In this document: in pieces, positions 48,993-59,033 of the stretch
Numbering within the stretch: the stretch's first letter is position 1
Layout: every line of letters begins with the position of its first letter
Assembly: GCF_040833975.1 (NCBI RefSeq)
Contig: NZ_CP162130.1
Coordinates: 2,688,001-2,752,000 of the forward strand
DNA: 64,000 nt
Origin: Leptospira sp. WS92.C1
Lineage (GTDB): Bacteria > Spirochaetota > Leptospiria > Leptospirales > Leptospiraceae
Direction of reading: 5' to 3'
Made by a program: the position numbers and the translations under genes
The notes under the pieces: model-generated
Database searches by the model: none
The model's input: only the letters and a program-made list of their open reading frames with translations
What the model was told of the DNA's origin: nothing

Positions 48993-49176
48993 ATTACCTC
49001 GCCAGCGCAGCGGATACCAAATTTTTTCAAACCACTCGGATCCTCGAATAGAAGCACCCGTTTTCTCCTGATACAACTGTCCGTCCTCGATAGGGAATCA
49101 ATTAATTCGAACAGACTCGTTCGTTTCGTATTTTTTCTTTTTTTTACTTCTCTAAAAATTCGAGGTCTAAAAGTAT

Positions 49177-49192
49177 GTAAGTAATTACTTAC
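49177..49192. promoter_or_regulatory. Perfect 16-bp palindrome GTAAGTAATTACTTAC, site 2
   Basis: It lies 8 bp before the ATG of the zinc-hydrolase-like gene, a position where a bound repressor would block transcription or the RNA stem would hide the ribosome site. Arms and spacing match the site at 48090 (GTAAG-N6-CTTAC). Confidence 0.6.
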
Positions 49193-49200
49193 GGTTTATT

Positions 49201-50007
49201 ATGAAATCCTCGATCAAAATCACGGCACTGATTCCGATTTCTTTTCTGTTATTCGATTTTTTTCCTTCGATATCGTTGGAGGCCTTCGGCCCTTCCGGAT
49301 CGTTCAATCATATTCGCATTCTCAAAGAATCCTTCCGTGCGTTTACGGAAGAAACAGGATACGAAATCCGTGCCGATTGTCAGGAGATGATCGTCCAAGG
49401 AAATTTAAAATCGGACTCCGAATTTATGAATTCGGAGGGGTATCACTGCGACAATAATAACATTTTCGGCTGCGGGTTGGAGTTGAGAGATCTCAAGTCA
49501 AAATCAGAAAAGACGACGTTTTTTTCGGATTCGATGATAAGTATAGGACACGCCACTCATATCATTCAAGATTTTTACGCGCATAGCAATTGGATCGAAA
49601 ATCATCCGAATCAAATCGAGATCGCTCCGTTGGAGGAACCCTGGATGCTTCTATCCATGTCTCATATCCAAACCGGTTATTACAACCTCGCTCCAATCCT
49701 TCATCACGAGGAAGAAGCTGTAGAATGTCTCAATCTTTCTTTTGAGGAAATGCAAAACTTTTTTCCGTTTGCCACTCATATCTGTCTCAATAAAGATTCC
49801 GAAAAAACGTTCCGAGGTGGAGGAAGTGTGGAATCCAATCCGAACATAACCCTTCATCAATGGGCGGGATTACACGCGGTTGAACACACAAAAAAATTTT
49901 TAGTCGATGCGTTTAACAGCGATCATAAGAATTTAAATCTCTGTTTGATTTCCAAAAAGCTTAGTTTTTCCTGCAATAACTCTATTTTTAAACTCAGAAA
50001 CGAATGA
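49201..50007 (+). CDS. Secreted helical zinc-hydrolase-like protein (Het-C / phospholipase C-type motif)
   Basis: A 268-residue protein with a signal peptide ending near SISLEA. The central block MISIGHATHIIQDFYAHSNWIE (shown in parts: GHATHIIQD, DFYAHSNW) is the diagnostic helix of all-helical zinc enzymes of the phospholipase C/P1 nuclease kind and of Het-C-like proteins; further His occur at HQWAGLHAVEH near the C-terminus, and Cys pairs suggest disulphides. It is probably a periplasmic or secreted phosphoesterase. The palindrome at 49177-49192 sits directly upstream. Confidence 0.7.
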   Translation: MKSSIKITALIPISFLLFDFFPSISLEAFGPSGSFNHIRILKESFRAFTEETGYEIRADCQEMIVQGNLKSDSEFMNSEGYHCDNNNIFGCGLELRDLKSKSEKTTFFSDSMISIGHATHIIQDFYAHSNWIENHPNQIEIAPLEEPWMLLSMSHIQTGYYNLAPILHHEEEAVECLNLSFEEMQNFFPFATHICLNKDSEKTFRGGGSVESNPNITLHQWAGLHAVEHTKKFLVDAFNSDHKNLNLCLISKKLSFSCNNSIFKLRNE

Positions 50008-50187
50008 TACTTTGACATCCGATTCAACACCGCTTTTTCTATTCCCAAATCTTTAAGTCGTGTATTTTTTCTCTACGCAAACTATAAAAACTCATACGTA
50101 GTGATCGAAATTGATTCGTTCCTGACGGGGGAACACTCTTTGTTTTAACATCGATTGAATTAGAAGCTACGATAAGGAGTCATTTCA

Positions 50188-50653
50188 ATAAAGAAGGCAA
50201 TCGTATTTTTAAACACAACGATTTTTCTATGTTTTTTTCTAATTGCCAAAAGAACAATTCGGATAACACAGAGTTACTTACGATTCTATTTGCGGTCTTA
50301 AATGCGGAGGCAATGGCGATTTTTATCCGGATCTCGGAATTCCGGGAAGCACGACTACGATCACAAACACCGATACAAATTTTCCCGGAGTCGCCGCGGA
50401 TTATACAATCACGATCGGCGGAATCAGCGGCACCGGAATCGCCACAGGTTGTTTTAACTCGAACGTCGGAAAGCCTAACTTGATCAGAACCGTACGTTGT
50501 ACGTTTTCTACCGGAAGCGGGATTACGACGAGAAGCTACTACTTGGATGTTACGATCGGTTACGGATTTATCCCTTCTTATGCGGAACAGACCGGTCTTC
50601 AACCTGGGTTTGATTCTCCAAATCCAGATAAGGCAATCTTTCAAATAAACTAA
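50188..50653 (+). pseudogene. Lipoprotein gene with lost start codon and frameshifts
   Basis: AAGGAG (50174-50179) is followed at the right distance by ATAAAGAAGGCA, where ATG has become ATA (50188-50190). The signal sequence KKAIVFLNTTIFLCFF runs into a T7 tract, where a frameshift leads to the lipobox-like SNCQKNNSDNTELL. A second shift near 50300 leads to the well-formed C-terminal part GDFYPDLGIPGSTT, VAADYTITIGGISG, RTVRCTFSTGSG, SYYLDVTIGYG, stop TAA at 50651. This was a secreted beta-rich lipoprotein of about 150 residues. Confidence 0.72.
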
Positions 50654-51020
50654 AAATCGATTCTTTCTCGTAGCTTTTCCGATCCAAAAGACCGCTTTTT
50701 CAAACGCAAATTTTATCCTTGCGTTTGATCCGCCAAAAAAGATTCTTTTTATAACCGTCTCTCATTTTGCATCAAAGAACCTCGAACGGACGTTAATTCA
50801 TTTCGTTAAGATAGGATTGCATATTAGAAAAGGATTCCGTTTCCAAAACTTCGTGAAACAGATATTCCTAATTTCCGATCTAAAACTGAGGGTACAACGG
50901 TCGAGCTCGAAAAAATAAAATAATAACACAATTTAGAAAATAAAGATGCAAAATAGGAACAGTAGAATGTTATTTCATTCGTAAATTCTCATCCAACGTA
51001 GCTGTAATAGGATCGTTTCG
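50654..51020. other. Intergenic region
   Basis: No coding frame or repeat-family member was seen. The right end contains the leader of the Rieske oxygenase gene, with A/T-rich sequence at 50915-50950 that could hold its promoter. Confidence 0.4.
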
Positions 51021-52163
51021 ATGTCAGAAAAAAAAACCATAGAACTCGCCAGACCCAAATCCTTACCCTTTTCCACCGCAATCTTAGATCGTGTATTAAA
51101 ACAAAGTAAAATCGGAATGCCTGAGATTTCCGAATCGGAATTTATAGAAAATAAAGAAACATCCGCCCTAAAAACCGATTTTTACACGAACGAAGAAATT
51201 TTCGCTTCCGAAATGAAACTTTTTCAAGAACGGGCCGCGGTTGTCGGTTTTAACGACCAGGTTCTTTCTCCGGGAGATCATTTTGTCTGCACGATTCGGG
51301 ATCAGAACTTACTCGTCCTAAGGGACGAAGAGAACACTCTACATGCGTATTACAATTCTTGCATACACAGAGGAACAAGACTTGTTTCCGAAAAACGAGA
51401 AAAAACCCTTAAAAAGATTGTTTGCCCGTATCATAGTTGGACATACGATCTGGATGGGCAACTGCTCACCGCGAATTGCAAAGTCCCAGAAAAAAAACTC
51501 GTTGAACTTCCGATTTTAAATTCAGCGGGAATGTTATTCGTAGGTTTTCAAAACGACGCACTAAAACGTTTAGAACCCGTTTTGACGGAACTAAACGATT
51601 TCAAATTCGATTCTTATGTTCCTTACGCGGTCAAAAAAACGATCGAAGAATTCAACTGGAAAGTGGGTGTTGAAATTTTTCTCGAATCCTATCATATCTC
51701 CACGGTCCACAAAAATTCGGTAGCACCTGTAATCGCAAAAAACGCGTCCATCTTTGATCCGATCGAAGAACACAGTAGAATTCTAATGCCGAATCGTTCC
51801 TTTGAACACACTTCCGTACCAACAAGAAAAGATTTGATCATCAGCTATTTCTTATTTCCTTCTACGATTTTGATCATCTTTCGCGACCACTTCGCAATGC
51901 TTCATTTTCAACCGATCTCGGCGGAAAAATGTGTTTGCACGCAGGCGGTTATGATTCCGCAAAAAGCCCAAACGCAGAGAATGATTCGTCATTGGGATTA
52001 CAATGCGGATTTCTTTTTTAAAACGATCTCGGAGGATCTGCACTTGGCCGGAGAAATTCAGTTAGGTCTCAAACGAAGCGGGTTTATTTTTCCGAGTTCG
52101 TATGAACCCGGAATTCTGCACTTTCATAAAGGTCTAAAGGAATTTTTGAAAAGTCAAGCCTAA
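51021..52163 (+). CDS. Rieske non-heme iron oxygenase, alpha-subunit type
   Basis: A 380-residue protein. The N-terminal Rieske domain has CIHRGTRL (CxH, about 113) and CPYHSWTYDLDG (CxxH, about 134), binding a 2Fe-2S cluster. The catalytic domain begins EEFNWKVGVEIFLESYHISTVH (parts NWKVGVEIF and ESYHISTVH), supplying two His of the iron facial triad. Such enzymes hydroxylate or demethylate aromatic compounds, sterols or quaternary amines using an electron-transfer partner. No reductase or ferredoxin gene is near. It is convergent with the NamZ gene, two bases between stops. Substrate unknown. Confidence 0.87.
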   Translation: MSEKKTIELARPKSLPFSTAILDRVLKQSKIGMPEISESEFIENKETSALKTDFYTNEEIFASEMKLFQERAAVVGFNDQVLSPGDHFVCTIRDQNLLVLRDEENTLHAYYNSCIHRGTRLVSEKREKTLKKIVCPYHSWTYDLDGQLLTANCKVPEKKLVELPILNSAGMLFVGFQNDALKRLEPVLTELNDFKFDSYVPYAVKKTIEEFNWKVGVEIFLESYHISTVHKNSVAPVIAKNASIFDPIEEHSRILMPNRSFEHTSVPTRKDLIISYFLFPSTILIIFRDHFAMLHFQPISAEKCVCTQAVMIPQKAQTQRMIRHWDYNADFFFKTISEDLHLAGEIQLGLKRSGFIFPSSYEPGILHFHKGLKEFLKSQA

Positions 52164-52165
52164 TG

Positions 52166-53344
52166 TCAAATTTCCTCCAATAGCGTTTTTCGATTTTTCT
52201 TCCACACGGCCTCTTGTTCATTCAAATATTCTAAAATACTAAAATCAGAATATTTTCCGTTCAGATAATCCAGCAGAACCCTGTCCCCCACAAGCAGATC
52301 GATCGCCGGAAGATCGGATCTGAATTCGTAAGCGCCGTCTCTATAGGCAAAATCCTTGGTATATTCTTCTTTTAAGAGTCGGATTAATTTTAGAGAGAAA
52401 AACAAACTGTGAAAAGCTTCAGGTTTCTTAAGCAGAATTTGATATCCTCCACAAATCTCATCCTTGTGTTTATGAAAGGTAGGAATGAACTTTAATGGAC
52501 GCAGTATACAACTTTCCTTTTGGGAACTTTCCAAAACTTTTCGAATTGTTTCATTTTGTTCGTCCAGATACGGAGCTCCAAACGTTTCAAACGGCCTTGT
52601 GGTCCCCCTTCCCTCGGAAAGATTGGTCCCTTCCAAAAGACACTGCCCCGCATAAACGTAACACGTTGAGCGAAACGGAATATTGGGCGAAGGGGGAATC
52701 CAAAGAAATTCCGAATCCTCTTTTTTATACCAACCCTTTTTAACGATCTTCATTTTTATATTGAGAGAGAACTCTTTTTTATAATAAGAAAGTAACTCCC
52801 CCGGTGTTAAGCCGTGTCGATGTAAGACACCCCTTACACCCACAAAGGATTCGTATTCCTTTTGTAAAGGAGATCCTTCGATTCTTTTTCCGGCTGGATT
52901 CGGAGAATCCAAAACAAGAACCGATATTTCTTCCCTACCCGAGGAGTTCCATTTACTAATCTCTTCCAGAAAGTAGTAAGCGGTGGTTAAAAAAGTGTAA
53001 TATCTCGCTCCCGTATCGCGGATGTCTATGATGATCAAATCCAAACCTTCCAATGAAACGGCATCCGGCACAAGACTGGATTCCTGATCACCGTATAAAT
53101 TGATGAATTCCACCCCATCCAAATGATATCTTAGATTGGAACCCGAAACCTGATCCTGTAATTCCGCAAAAAGACCGTGCTCGGGTAGAAATATTTTTTT
53201 TAAATCATAGAATTTTCGAATCGTCTGAAAATGATATTCTCCATTTGATCCGAAAGCACTCTGATTGGTGATCATCCCGATCCTGGAAACGCGAAGTAAC
53301 TTTTCGATTTTATTCATCCTTCCTGTATGGTTTTCAGGAGGCAT
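52166..53344 (-). CDS. Exo-beta-N-acetylmuramidase NamZ-type protein (DUF1343)
   Basis: A 392-residue protein. Family blocks are [88 protein letters not shown] and [17 protein letters not shown], spread over the full length as in NamZ, which removes N-acetylmuramic acid from peptidoglycan ends. The start is either ATG 53344 or ATG 53317, where AGGAAGG lies almost adjacent. No signal peptide is evident, unlike many secreted relatives, so it may act on recycled fragments in the cytoplasm. Confidence 0.88.
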   Translation of the reverse strand: MPPENHTGRMNKIEKLLRVSRIGMITNQSAFGSNGEYHFQTIRKFYDLKKIFLPEHGLFAELQDQVSGSNLRYHLDGVEFINLYGDQESSLVPDAVSLEGLDLIIIDIRDTGARYYTFLTTAYYFLEEISKWNSSGREEISVLVLDSPNPAGKRIEGSPLQKEYESFVGVRGVLHRHGLTPGELLSYYKKEFSLNIKMKIVKKGWYKKEDSEFLWIPPSPNIPFRSTCYVYAGQCLLEGTNLSEGRGTTRPFETFGAPYLDEQNETIRKVLESSQKESCILRPLKFIPTFHKHKDEICGGYQILLKKPEAFHSLFFSLKLIRLLKEEYTKDFAYRDGAYEFRSDLPAIDLLVGDRVLLDYLNGKYSDFSILEYLNEQEAVWKKNRKTLLEEI

Positions 53345-53479
53345 AAAGAGTCAAGTTTTACGGGAATCGAACGCAAATCCGGAATCTGAAAATCGGTTTT
53401 TTATCCTTACTTGAAAAAAAGTGTTTTCCCTATGGATTAGAAATAGTTTCTTTTTCATTTTACCTTCGATAATCAAACT

Positions 53480-56005
53480 ATGGCATTCGATCCCTCAGTT
53501 CCCCAACAACAAGCTCAAATTCCCGCGGGAACTCTATTGTTTCCCGAGGGTTCTCCCGCGATCACGCTGAACGTACTTCACAGTGGGACCGTTCGGTATC
53601 TCACCGAGGCTCCAGGCGGAAGAAAGATGGAACTTTTTAAGTTAAACGGAGCCAACCTAACTCCCGGATCTGTGGCACTTTTTACGAGCGGAAGATATCC
53701 TTTTTATCTCCAAGCGGAAGAAGCCTGTGTCTTGTCAACATACGCGATGAATCCTGACAGCATCGGAAAAAGTGTGGGATCCCGTGTTTCACTCGGGCTG
53801 ATGGTTGCAAGAACGCTTCTCAAAGAGATCACAGAGCTTTTCAAAAAAGCAAATCAGATCCAAAAAATCACATCCGATATCGAAAAGGTAAACGATAACC
53901 TTTCCATTCTTTATTATCAATTCAATCCGAGTGTATTTCCTGATATAAAACCGGGATCGCCGATTCCCGATGTTCCCGCCGAAGTGACGGACCGTATCCT
54001 GCGTCTTTGCAGGGAAAATTTGAAATTATTTTTTGACAACGGAGGTCTTCTTCCCGATAGACCCAGCCCTCAGTTCTTAGAAGAGGAACACGAATCACAG
54101 CTTACCAGACTTTATCCCGAAGAGATCGATTTTCAAGATGGAGAATTCAATTTTATCCGTAAGTTAGTCGTGCAGGATCCGAAAATTTTGAACGCCCTAT
54201 TCACTGCGGATCCTTCGATGCTCACCTATGTTTGCACTAAATTGGCGAATGTTTTGGAACAGATTTCAGGAATTCTCAAAACGAGTCTTTCCGATCTGGA
54301 CGAAGCCTTTCGTTTGTTTTTTGTGGGAGAAAACAGTCTTATCGAAAAATTCTATCTCATTCTGGACATTACGTCCTCCGGTTACGGAACCGCTCCGGCT
54401 GAATATGTAATTCCCGTTTTAGGTGCCATTGGCGCAAAAATCGAAAAATATAAAAACGGACATCAGGCTTTGTTTGCGACTCCGGTAGCCGGCATTTCTC
54501 CGAACGCTGCAGCATTTCAATCCAAGGCGAGTTCGCTCGCAAAAAAGATGGAAGATACCGCGCCAAAAACGCAGGCTTCTTCCGCATCTACGGCAACCGC
54601 AGGTGTGGACATCAATGCGATTCGAAAAGAGTTGGACAATTCCGCTTCGGTCATCATTCAATTCTCCGGCTTGGATGCGGAAAGAGTCAAAGAATTTTCC
54701 GCATTGATGGTCAAAGTAAAAAGTCTCAAGAACCCGCTGGATCCCGAAGGAGATATCCGAAAGGTCCGAAGAACTCTTGGAAGACATTACTGGGACATGT
54801 ATCAGGCTTGTTTTATGAAATACATGAACTCGAACCGAAACGTTCCGAAGGCGGTCGATCTCATGTTGAAATACGGATTTTTCGACGAGACTATGGTCGA
54901 TGATTCTCAGATCGCGTTTATGTATTCCTTTAAGGAATCGATCAACTCCGTCTCCGACATTCCGATATCCAGTGGAACCGAATGGCTGGAGAGAATCTAC
55001 AAAAGGGAAATTCCGACTTCCTTGGACGAGATGGGACAAAACTTTTTTGAAAAAGTAAAGATGGACAACAGAGCCATCAATATCAAAAAAGAATCGGATA
55101 TTCCCCCCGAGTTGGACACGCCGGAGACCAGACTCAAATTCGAGTTTGCCTCGCTCTACGAGGCAAACGTGCGACTTACATCCGGGAGCCCCGCTACTCA
55201 CTTTCCGATCTTAACAAGGTTTCACAGTCAGATGGCGATAGACAAGTCGTATGTTTCAAAAAAAGCGCTTACGGATATCATTCACGATCTGATGGGAATT
55301 GACTATTCCGTGTTTCATCGGGAAGTGATCTATAACAATAACGAACTCGGAATTACAAAAGAATTTATTCAAAAGTGTGTGATCCCGGATTTTATTCTTG
55401 TTCCTTCGATCGGAACCAAGGTGATGATGTGGCAGGATCTTTCGGTTCACAGAGGCGCGGGTTCCAAGGAAAGTCCCGGAAGAATCATAATTCCTATTTT
55501 TTCCCAAGGGGACTTGAAAACCATGATCGCGGACGCGTTAGCCGCCTTTCGTTGGGAGCTCACAAAATCGATCTTGGGTGCGGAATGGAATAACGTAGGA
55601 AACCCATCGATCACCGCGGACTACACCGACTACATTCAGTTTTTTAAAAAGAATAAGGATCTTTCCATCGAGATCAAAGAAAAATTAGCAGGCGATTTCA
55701 AACGTTTTCGAAATGATCGAGATATATTTGCAAACGACTATCAGCTCTGGATAAAATACGAATCCGACGGAGTTCAAAGACTAAACAAAGTTGTTCGGGG
55801 AATCTTTTACAGACACATTCCGTTTAGCAGACAGGTGCGCGAGAAGGTGGCAAAAACTCCCGCTTTTTCGGAAATTCACAATCGATTTATCAATATTCGA
55901 AATCGCAAATATACTGAATTGGAAAATCGTTATAAAAAATATCTGAACGCATTGGGAAGTCTTCCGGATCCGCTGCGCGAGAATTTAGAGTTTTATCGAG
56001 TTTAA
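53480..56005 (+). CDS. Large protein with N-terminal cNMP-binding-like domain
   Basis: An 841-residue cytoplasmic protein. Residues about 10-110 have the cyclic-nucleotide-binding cupin layout ([47 protein letters not shown]), but the phosphate-binding RxA arginine motif is not clear. The rest (about 115-841) is a large helical region with no known motif. An Ala/Ser/Thr-rich linker lies at about 345-375. With an adenylate cyclase and cAMP-type signalling in the same genome region it could be an effector, but ligand binding is unproven. Confidence 0.7.
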   Translation: MAFDPSVPQQQAQIPAGTLLFPEGSPAITLNVLHSGTVRYLTEAPGGRKMELFKLNGANLTPGSVALFTSGRYPFYLQAEEACVLSTYAMNPDSIGKSVGSRVSLGLMVARTLLKEITELFKKANQIQKITSDIEKVNDNLSILYYQFNPSVFPDIKPGSPIPDVPAEVTDRILRLCRENLKLFFDNGGLLPDRPSPQFLEEEHESQLTRLYPEEIDFQDGEFNFIRKLVVQDPKILNALFTADPSMLTYVCTKLANVLEQISGILKTSLSDLDEAFRLFFVGENSLIEKFYLILDITSSGYGTAPAEYVIPVLGAIGAKIEKYKNGHQALFATPVAGISPNAAAFQSKASSLAKKMEDTAPKTQASSASTATAGVDINAIRKELDNSASVIIQFSGLDAERVKEFSALMVKVKSLKNPLDPEGDIRKVRRTLGRHYWDMYQACFMKYMNSNRNVPKAVDLMLKYGFFDETMVDDSQIAFMYSFKESINSVSDIPISSGTEWLERIYKREIPTSLDEMGQNFFEKVKMDNRAINIKKESDIPPELDTPETRLKFEFASLYEANVRLTSGSPATHFPILTRFHSQMAIDKSYVSKKALTDIIHDLMGIDYSVFHREVIYNNNELGITKEFIQKCVIPDFILVPSIGTKVMMWQDLSVHRGAGSKESPGRIIIPIFSQGDLKTMIADALAAFRWELTKSILGAEWNNVGNPSITADYTDYIQFFKKNKDLSIEIKEKLAGDFKRFRNDRDIFANDYQLWIKYESDGVQRLNKVVRGIFYRHIPFSRQVREKVAKTPAFSEIHNRFINIRNRKYTELENRYKKYLNALGSLPDPLRENLEFYRV

Positions 56006-56494
56006 CAAAATCGAAACGGGCAAGAAGCTACCCGGACAAAACCCGGGTTATCTGCAATATTCCATCCTATCGATCGCATACATCTTCTTTAAAAAAGCTA
56101 AAACAAATCAGCAACAAACCATCAAAGGATCAATCATTTCTTATCTATTTTATTTTTGCAGTTCTCGGAGCGACAGGAGTCATACCTTTCAAAAGCCAAA
56201 GATTGACACAGCCTTTATTCATTATGATGCCTATCTCTTTCTGAAGGACATTTTCGGAAAAGCTCAAGCATAGTTTTGCAGTTGTGTATTCGGGATTCCG
56301 CGGTTTTTCCGAGCAAAATCTTACCATGTCATTCAAAACAGATTTTTTAGAGGATCTCTTTTTTGCGACGCTTTGATTCCATACGAAATCAGGCCAAAGG
56401 CAAACTTGAAACCTCCTTTCCAGTCGGATTCCTACAATTTCTTTCTTTTCGGTTCAATGTAAAAAGTAGGAACTGCGACATCAAAATAAAATTC
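56006..56494. other. Intergenic region
   Basis: About 490 bp. A 63-codon minus-strand frame (56145-56336, ending APRTAKIK) has no ribosome site or recognisable family and is not called a gene. No repeat-family member was seen. Confidence 0.4.
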
Positions 56495-57181
56495 TTAAAC
56501 TTCTTCCAGAAGATATGGACGCGTATATTCTCTGATAATTTCCACTACAAACCGTCCCCAGCTTTTAGGGTCGTTTTGGGAAATTTCTATCTGTTTGATT
56601 TTCGGAAAGTATGGATGGGGCTTAAAAAGACTATGGGAAAGCTCGATCGATCTCAGATAATTATCCACACGTTTGACTCTCACAAAGTTGAGTAGCTCGG
56701 ACTGAACCTGACTCTGGGGAATGTAACCGATGATGATCAATTTTGGAAATAGGGACTTTTTTAAAAGATTGATAAATTCCGCAAAACTATCGACTCGATC
56801 GATAAATCCTTCGTAAGCACCACCGCCTAGGTTCATGATCTGAGTCACGATATCCACCGTAAAAGAAACCCCTTCGGCGGATGTCATATCGGAGATGATT
56901 ACGATCCCCTCGTCCGGTTGAAAGGTTTTGAACATCTGCGAACCCTTGAACTGCCTTCGTAGCAGTTTGGCGGCGGATATATCGATCTCTGCGGCCTTTC
57001 CGAGTAGAACTTTACCGTTGTTATCCAGAATTTGTTCTCTTGTGATAAGATATCTTTTTTTTGCAGCGTTCTGGTTCATGACCCGAAATGCTTTGACCTT
57101 TTCTTCGATCTCATCCAAAGAACAATAACCTATTTTTAATACGTTCTCTCTGGATCGTTTTTCTAATTCTGTGTCTTCCAT
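56495..57181 (-). CDS. Hypothetical protein, 228 aa
   Basis: A 228-residue soluble alpha/beta protein, with hydrophobic strands such as EGIVIISDM and [10 protein letters not shown] alternating with helices. It starts [10 protein letters not shown]. No signal peptide or catalytic motif was seen. The two buried-strand segments suggest a receiver- or Rossmann-like fold, but no phosphoacceptor pattern is evident. Family not recognised. It is divergent from the lipoprotein at 57347. Confidence 0.65.
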   Translation of the reverse strand: MEDTELEKRSRENVLKIGYCSLDEIEEKVKAFRVMNQNAAKKRYLITREQILDNNGKVLLGKAAEIDISAAKLLRRQFKGSQMFKTFQPDEGIVIISDMTSAEGVSFTVDIVTQIMNLGGGAYEGFIDRVDSFAEFINLLKKSLFPKLIIIGYIPQSQVQSELLNFVRVKRVDNYLRSIELSHSLFKPHPYFPKIKQIEISQNDPKSWGRFVVEIIREYTRPYLLEEV

Positions 57182-57346
57182 TTGAAGTTTTAGGGATGGT
57201 ACGACTCGTATAATCGAGATCCGAACTAGTTACCCTTATCCCATTTTATCATAACATTTATTTTATTTAGAACAACCAGCTTCTCAATAAATAAAAAGCA
57301 GGAGTAAAACACTTGCGCCTCAATTCCATTTTTTCTGAATGGAATC

Positions 57347-57814
57347 ATGCTTTTAGAAACCGAAAAAATTTCTCATTTTCGAATCTTTTTACGGATTGCG
57401 AAGATTCTTTCGGTACTGATTCTTCTTTCCACTCTTTTTTCTTGCGAGTCAGTAGAATTTATTCCGGAAACCGTTCTTCGGGATGAATTCGGTTTTTCTC
57501 ATAAAAATATCTGGAACGAAATTGAAATCCGAAATTCTTCACCTCCCAAACCATATCGCACTTATGGAAAAATTCTCATTCGAACATTTACTAACGGAAA
57601 AGTTCCCGATTATCTGATTGTATCCCTGAAAAAGGAGCTATATTCCAATCATATGGACGGAGTGATTTTTACCGGAAAAGGGATTGTGAGCGTGCCCCCT
57701 ACTTTGGTACAATCAGGCAATGGAGACGGGAACACGATTGCAGTCGGTTATATAGGTAACGAAATGGGAATCATCGAAGGCGTCGCCTATCGCTACAAGG
57801 ACGATTCCAAATGA
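57347..57814 (+). CDS. Hypothetical lipoprotein
   Basis: A 155-residue protein. A long basic N-terminus ([19 protein letters not shown]) precedes a hydrophobic core and lipobox LFSC (Cys near residue 36). The start may be internal, since this leader is longer than usual. The mature part is beta-rich with no known motif. Its stop overlaps the next start as ATGA, so the two form a pair. Confidence 0.7.
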   Translation: MLLETEKISHFRIFLRIAKILSVLILLSTLFSCESVEFIPETVLRDEFGFSHKNIWNEIEIRNSSPPKPYRTYGKILIRTFTNGKVPDYLIVSLKKELYSNHMDGVIFTGKGIVSVPPTLVQSGNGDGNTIAVGYIGNEMGIIEGVAYRYKDDSK

Positions 57815-58356
57815 GTGAAATCGAAAAAAAGAGTTCTCATATCCCTCGTAAATTCAATAGCGAGATTTATGTGGATTCGAAAGATCGTTGGATCTTCAGA
57901 GGAAATCGAATCGTTCAGAAAGAAGTGCTTACTTACTTTCGGAAAAATTTAAGGGAAGATGACCTAGGAATTTTTATCGACAACCATTTCGGGGAATTTT
58001 CGGAAAACGGATATCTTGAATTGGACGGCTATCCGATCCACCTAACATCGTGCAAGGAAGACGGAGATACGTTATTCTTCCTTTCGGAAACGGAAGAATC
58101 TTTTTCGATCAACGATCTGATTTTTGCGACGGATGCAGATGGTTGTCTTTTTGCGAGAACTTCGATTACAAAGAGATTAAAATTCCGTCCGGATCGAAAC
58201 TGTCTCTCCGATCTAAGCGCCTATTTGGAAGAGGAACAAGGAAAAATGGAGATCCGCTTTCAAAATCGGGTGATCCCCATTCCATCTTCGCAAGAAACTC
58301 CGAAGGTCACTCTTCCCACGGAATTGAAAGAGGTCATTTCTCAAAAAAATCAATAA
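57811..58356 (+). CDS. Hypothetical protein, DUF1285-like
   Basis: A 181-residue soluble protein. The N-terminal part [26 protein letters not shown], followed by [15 protein letters not shown], recalls DUF1285 (a W-x-x-x-G-x-x-I-x-R-x-E-V-x-x-x-F block, then a beta barrel), but similarity is weak. (Parts: [16 protein letters not shown].) It is coupled by a 4-bp overlap to the lipoprotein. Function unknown. Confidence 0.65.
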   Translation: MSEIEKKSSHIPRKFNSEIYVDSKDRWIFRGNRIVQKEVLTYFRKNLREDDLGIFIDNHFGEFSENGYLELDGYPIHLTSCKEDGDTLFFLSETEESFSINDLIFATDADGCLFARTSITKRLKFRPDRNCLSDLSAYLEEEQGKMEIRFQNRVIPIPSSQETPKVTLPTELKEVISQKNQ

Positions 58357-58413
58357 GCTGGAATTTACGATAGAAACTTTCTGGTTTCTCCAGGTTCAAT
58401 GAATCCCTCCAGA

Positions 58414-58493
58414 GAAACTCAGCATCTCACTTCTGAAGGCCGACCCATAGGAAGGCATTCATTGAGTTCGTCGCTCGGGAAACTCAGCATCTC
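58414..58493. repeat. Direct repeat GAAACTCAGCATCTC, two copies
   Basis: Copies at 58414-58428 and 58479-58493, 65 bp apart, both followed by RCTT(T)CT. They lie just downstream of a gene pair and upstream of the 3' end of the TPR gene. They are distinct from the two other repeat families here. Confidence 0.75.
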
Positions 58494-58521
58494 GCTTTCT
58501 ATGGATCGCTCGATGGAGATA

Positions 58522-58992
<471 letters not shown>

Positions 58993-59033
58993 TTCCGTAA
59001 CCTGTTTTTACTTTGATTTTCGGATTGGAACCC

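Noticed and set aside
56145..56336. 63-codon minus-strand frame ending APRTAKIK
   Set aside because: No ribosome site, no motif and no link to neighbours. It may be a remnant but cannot be supported as a gene.
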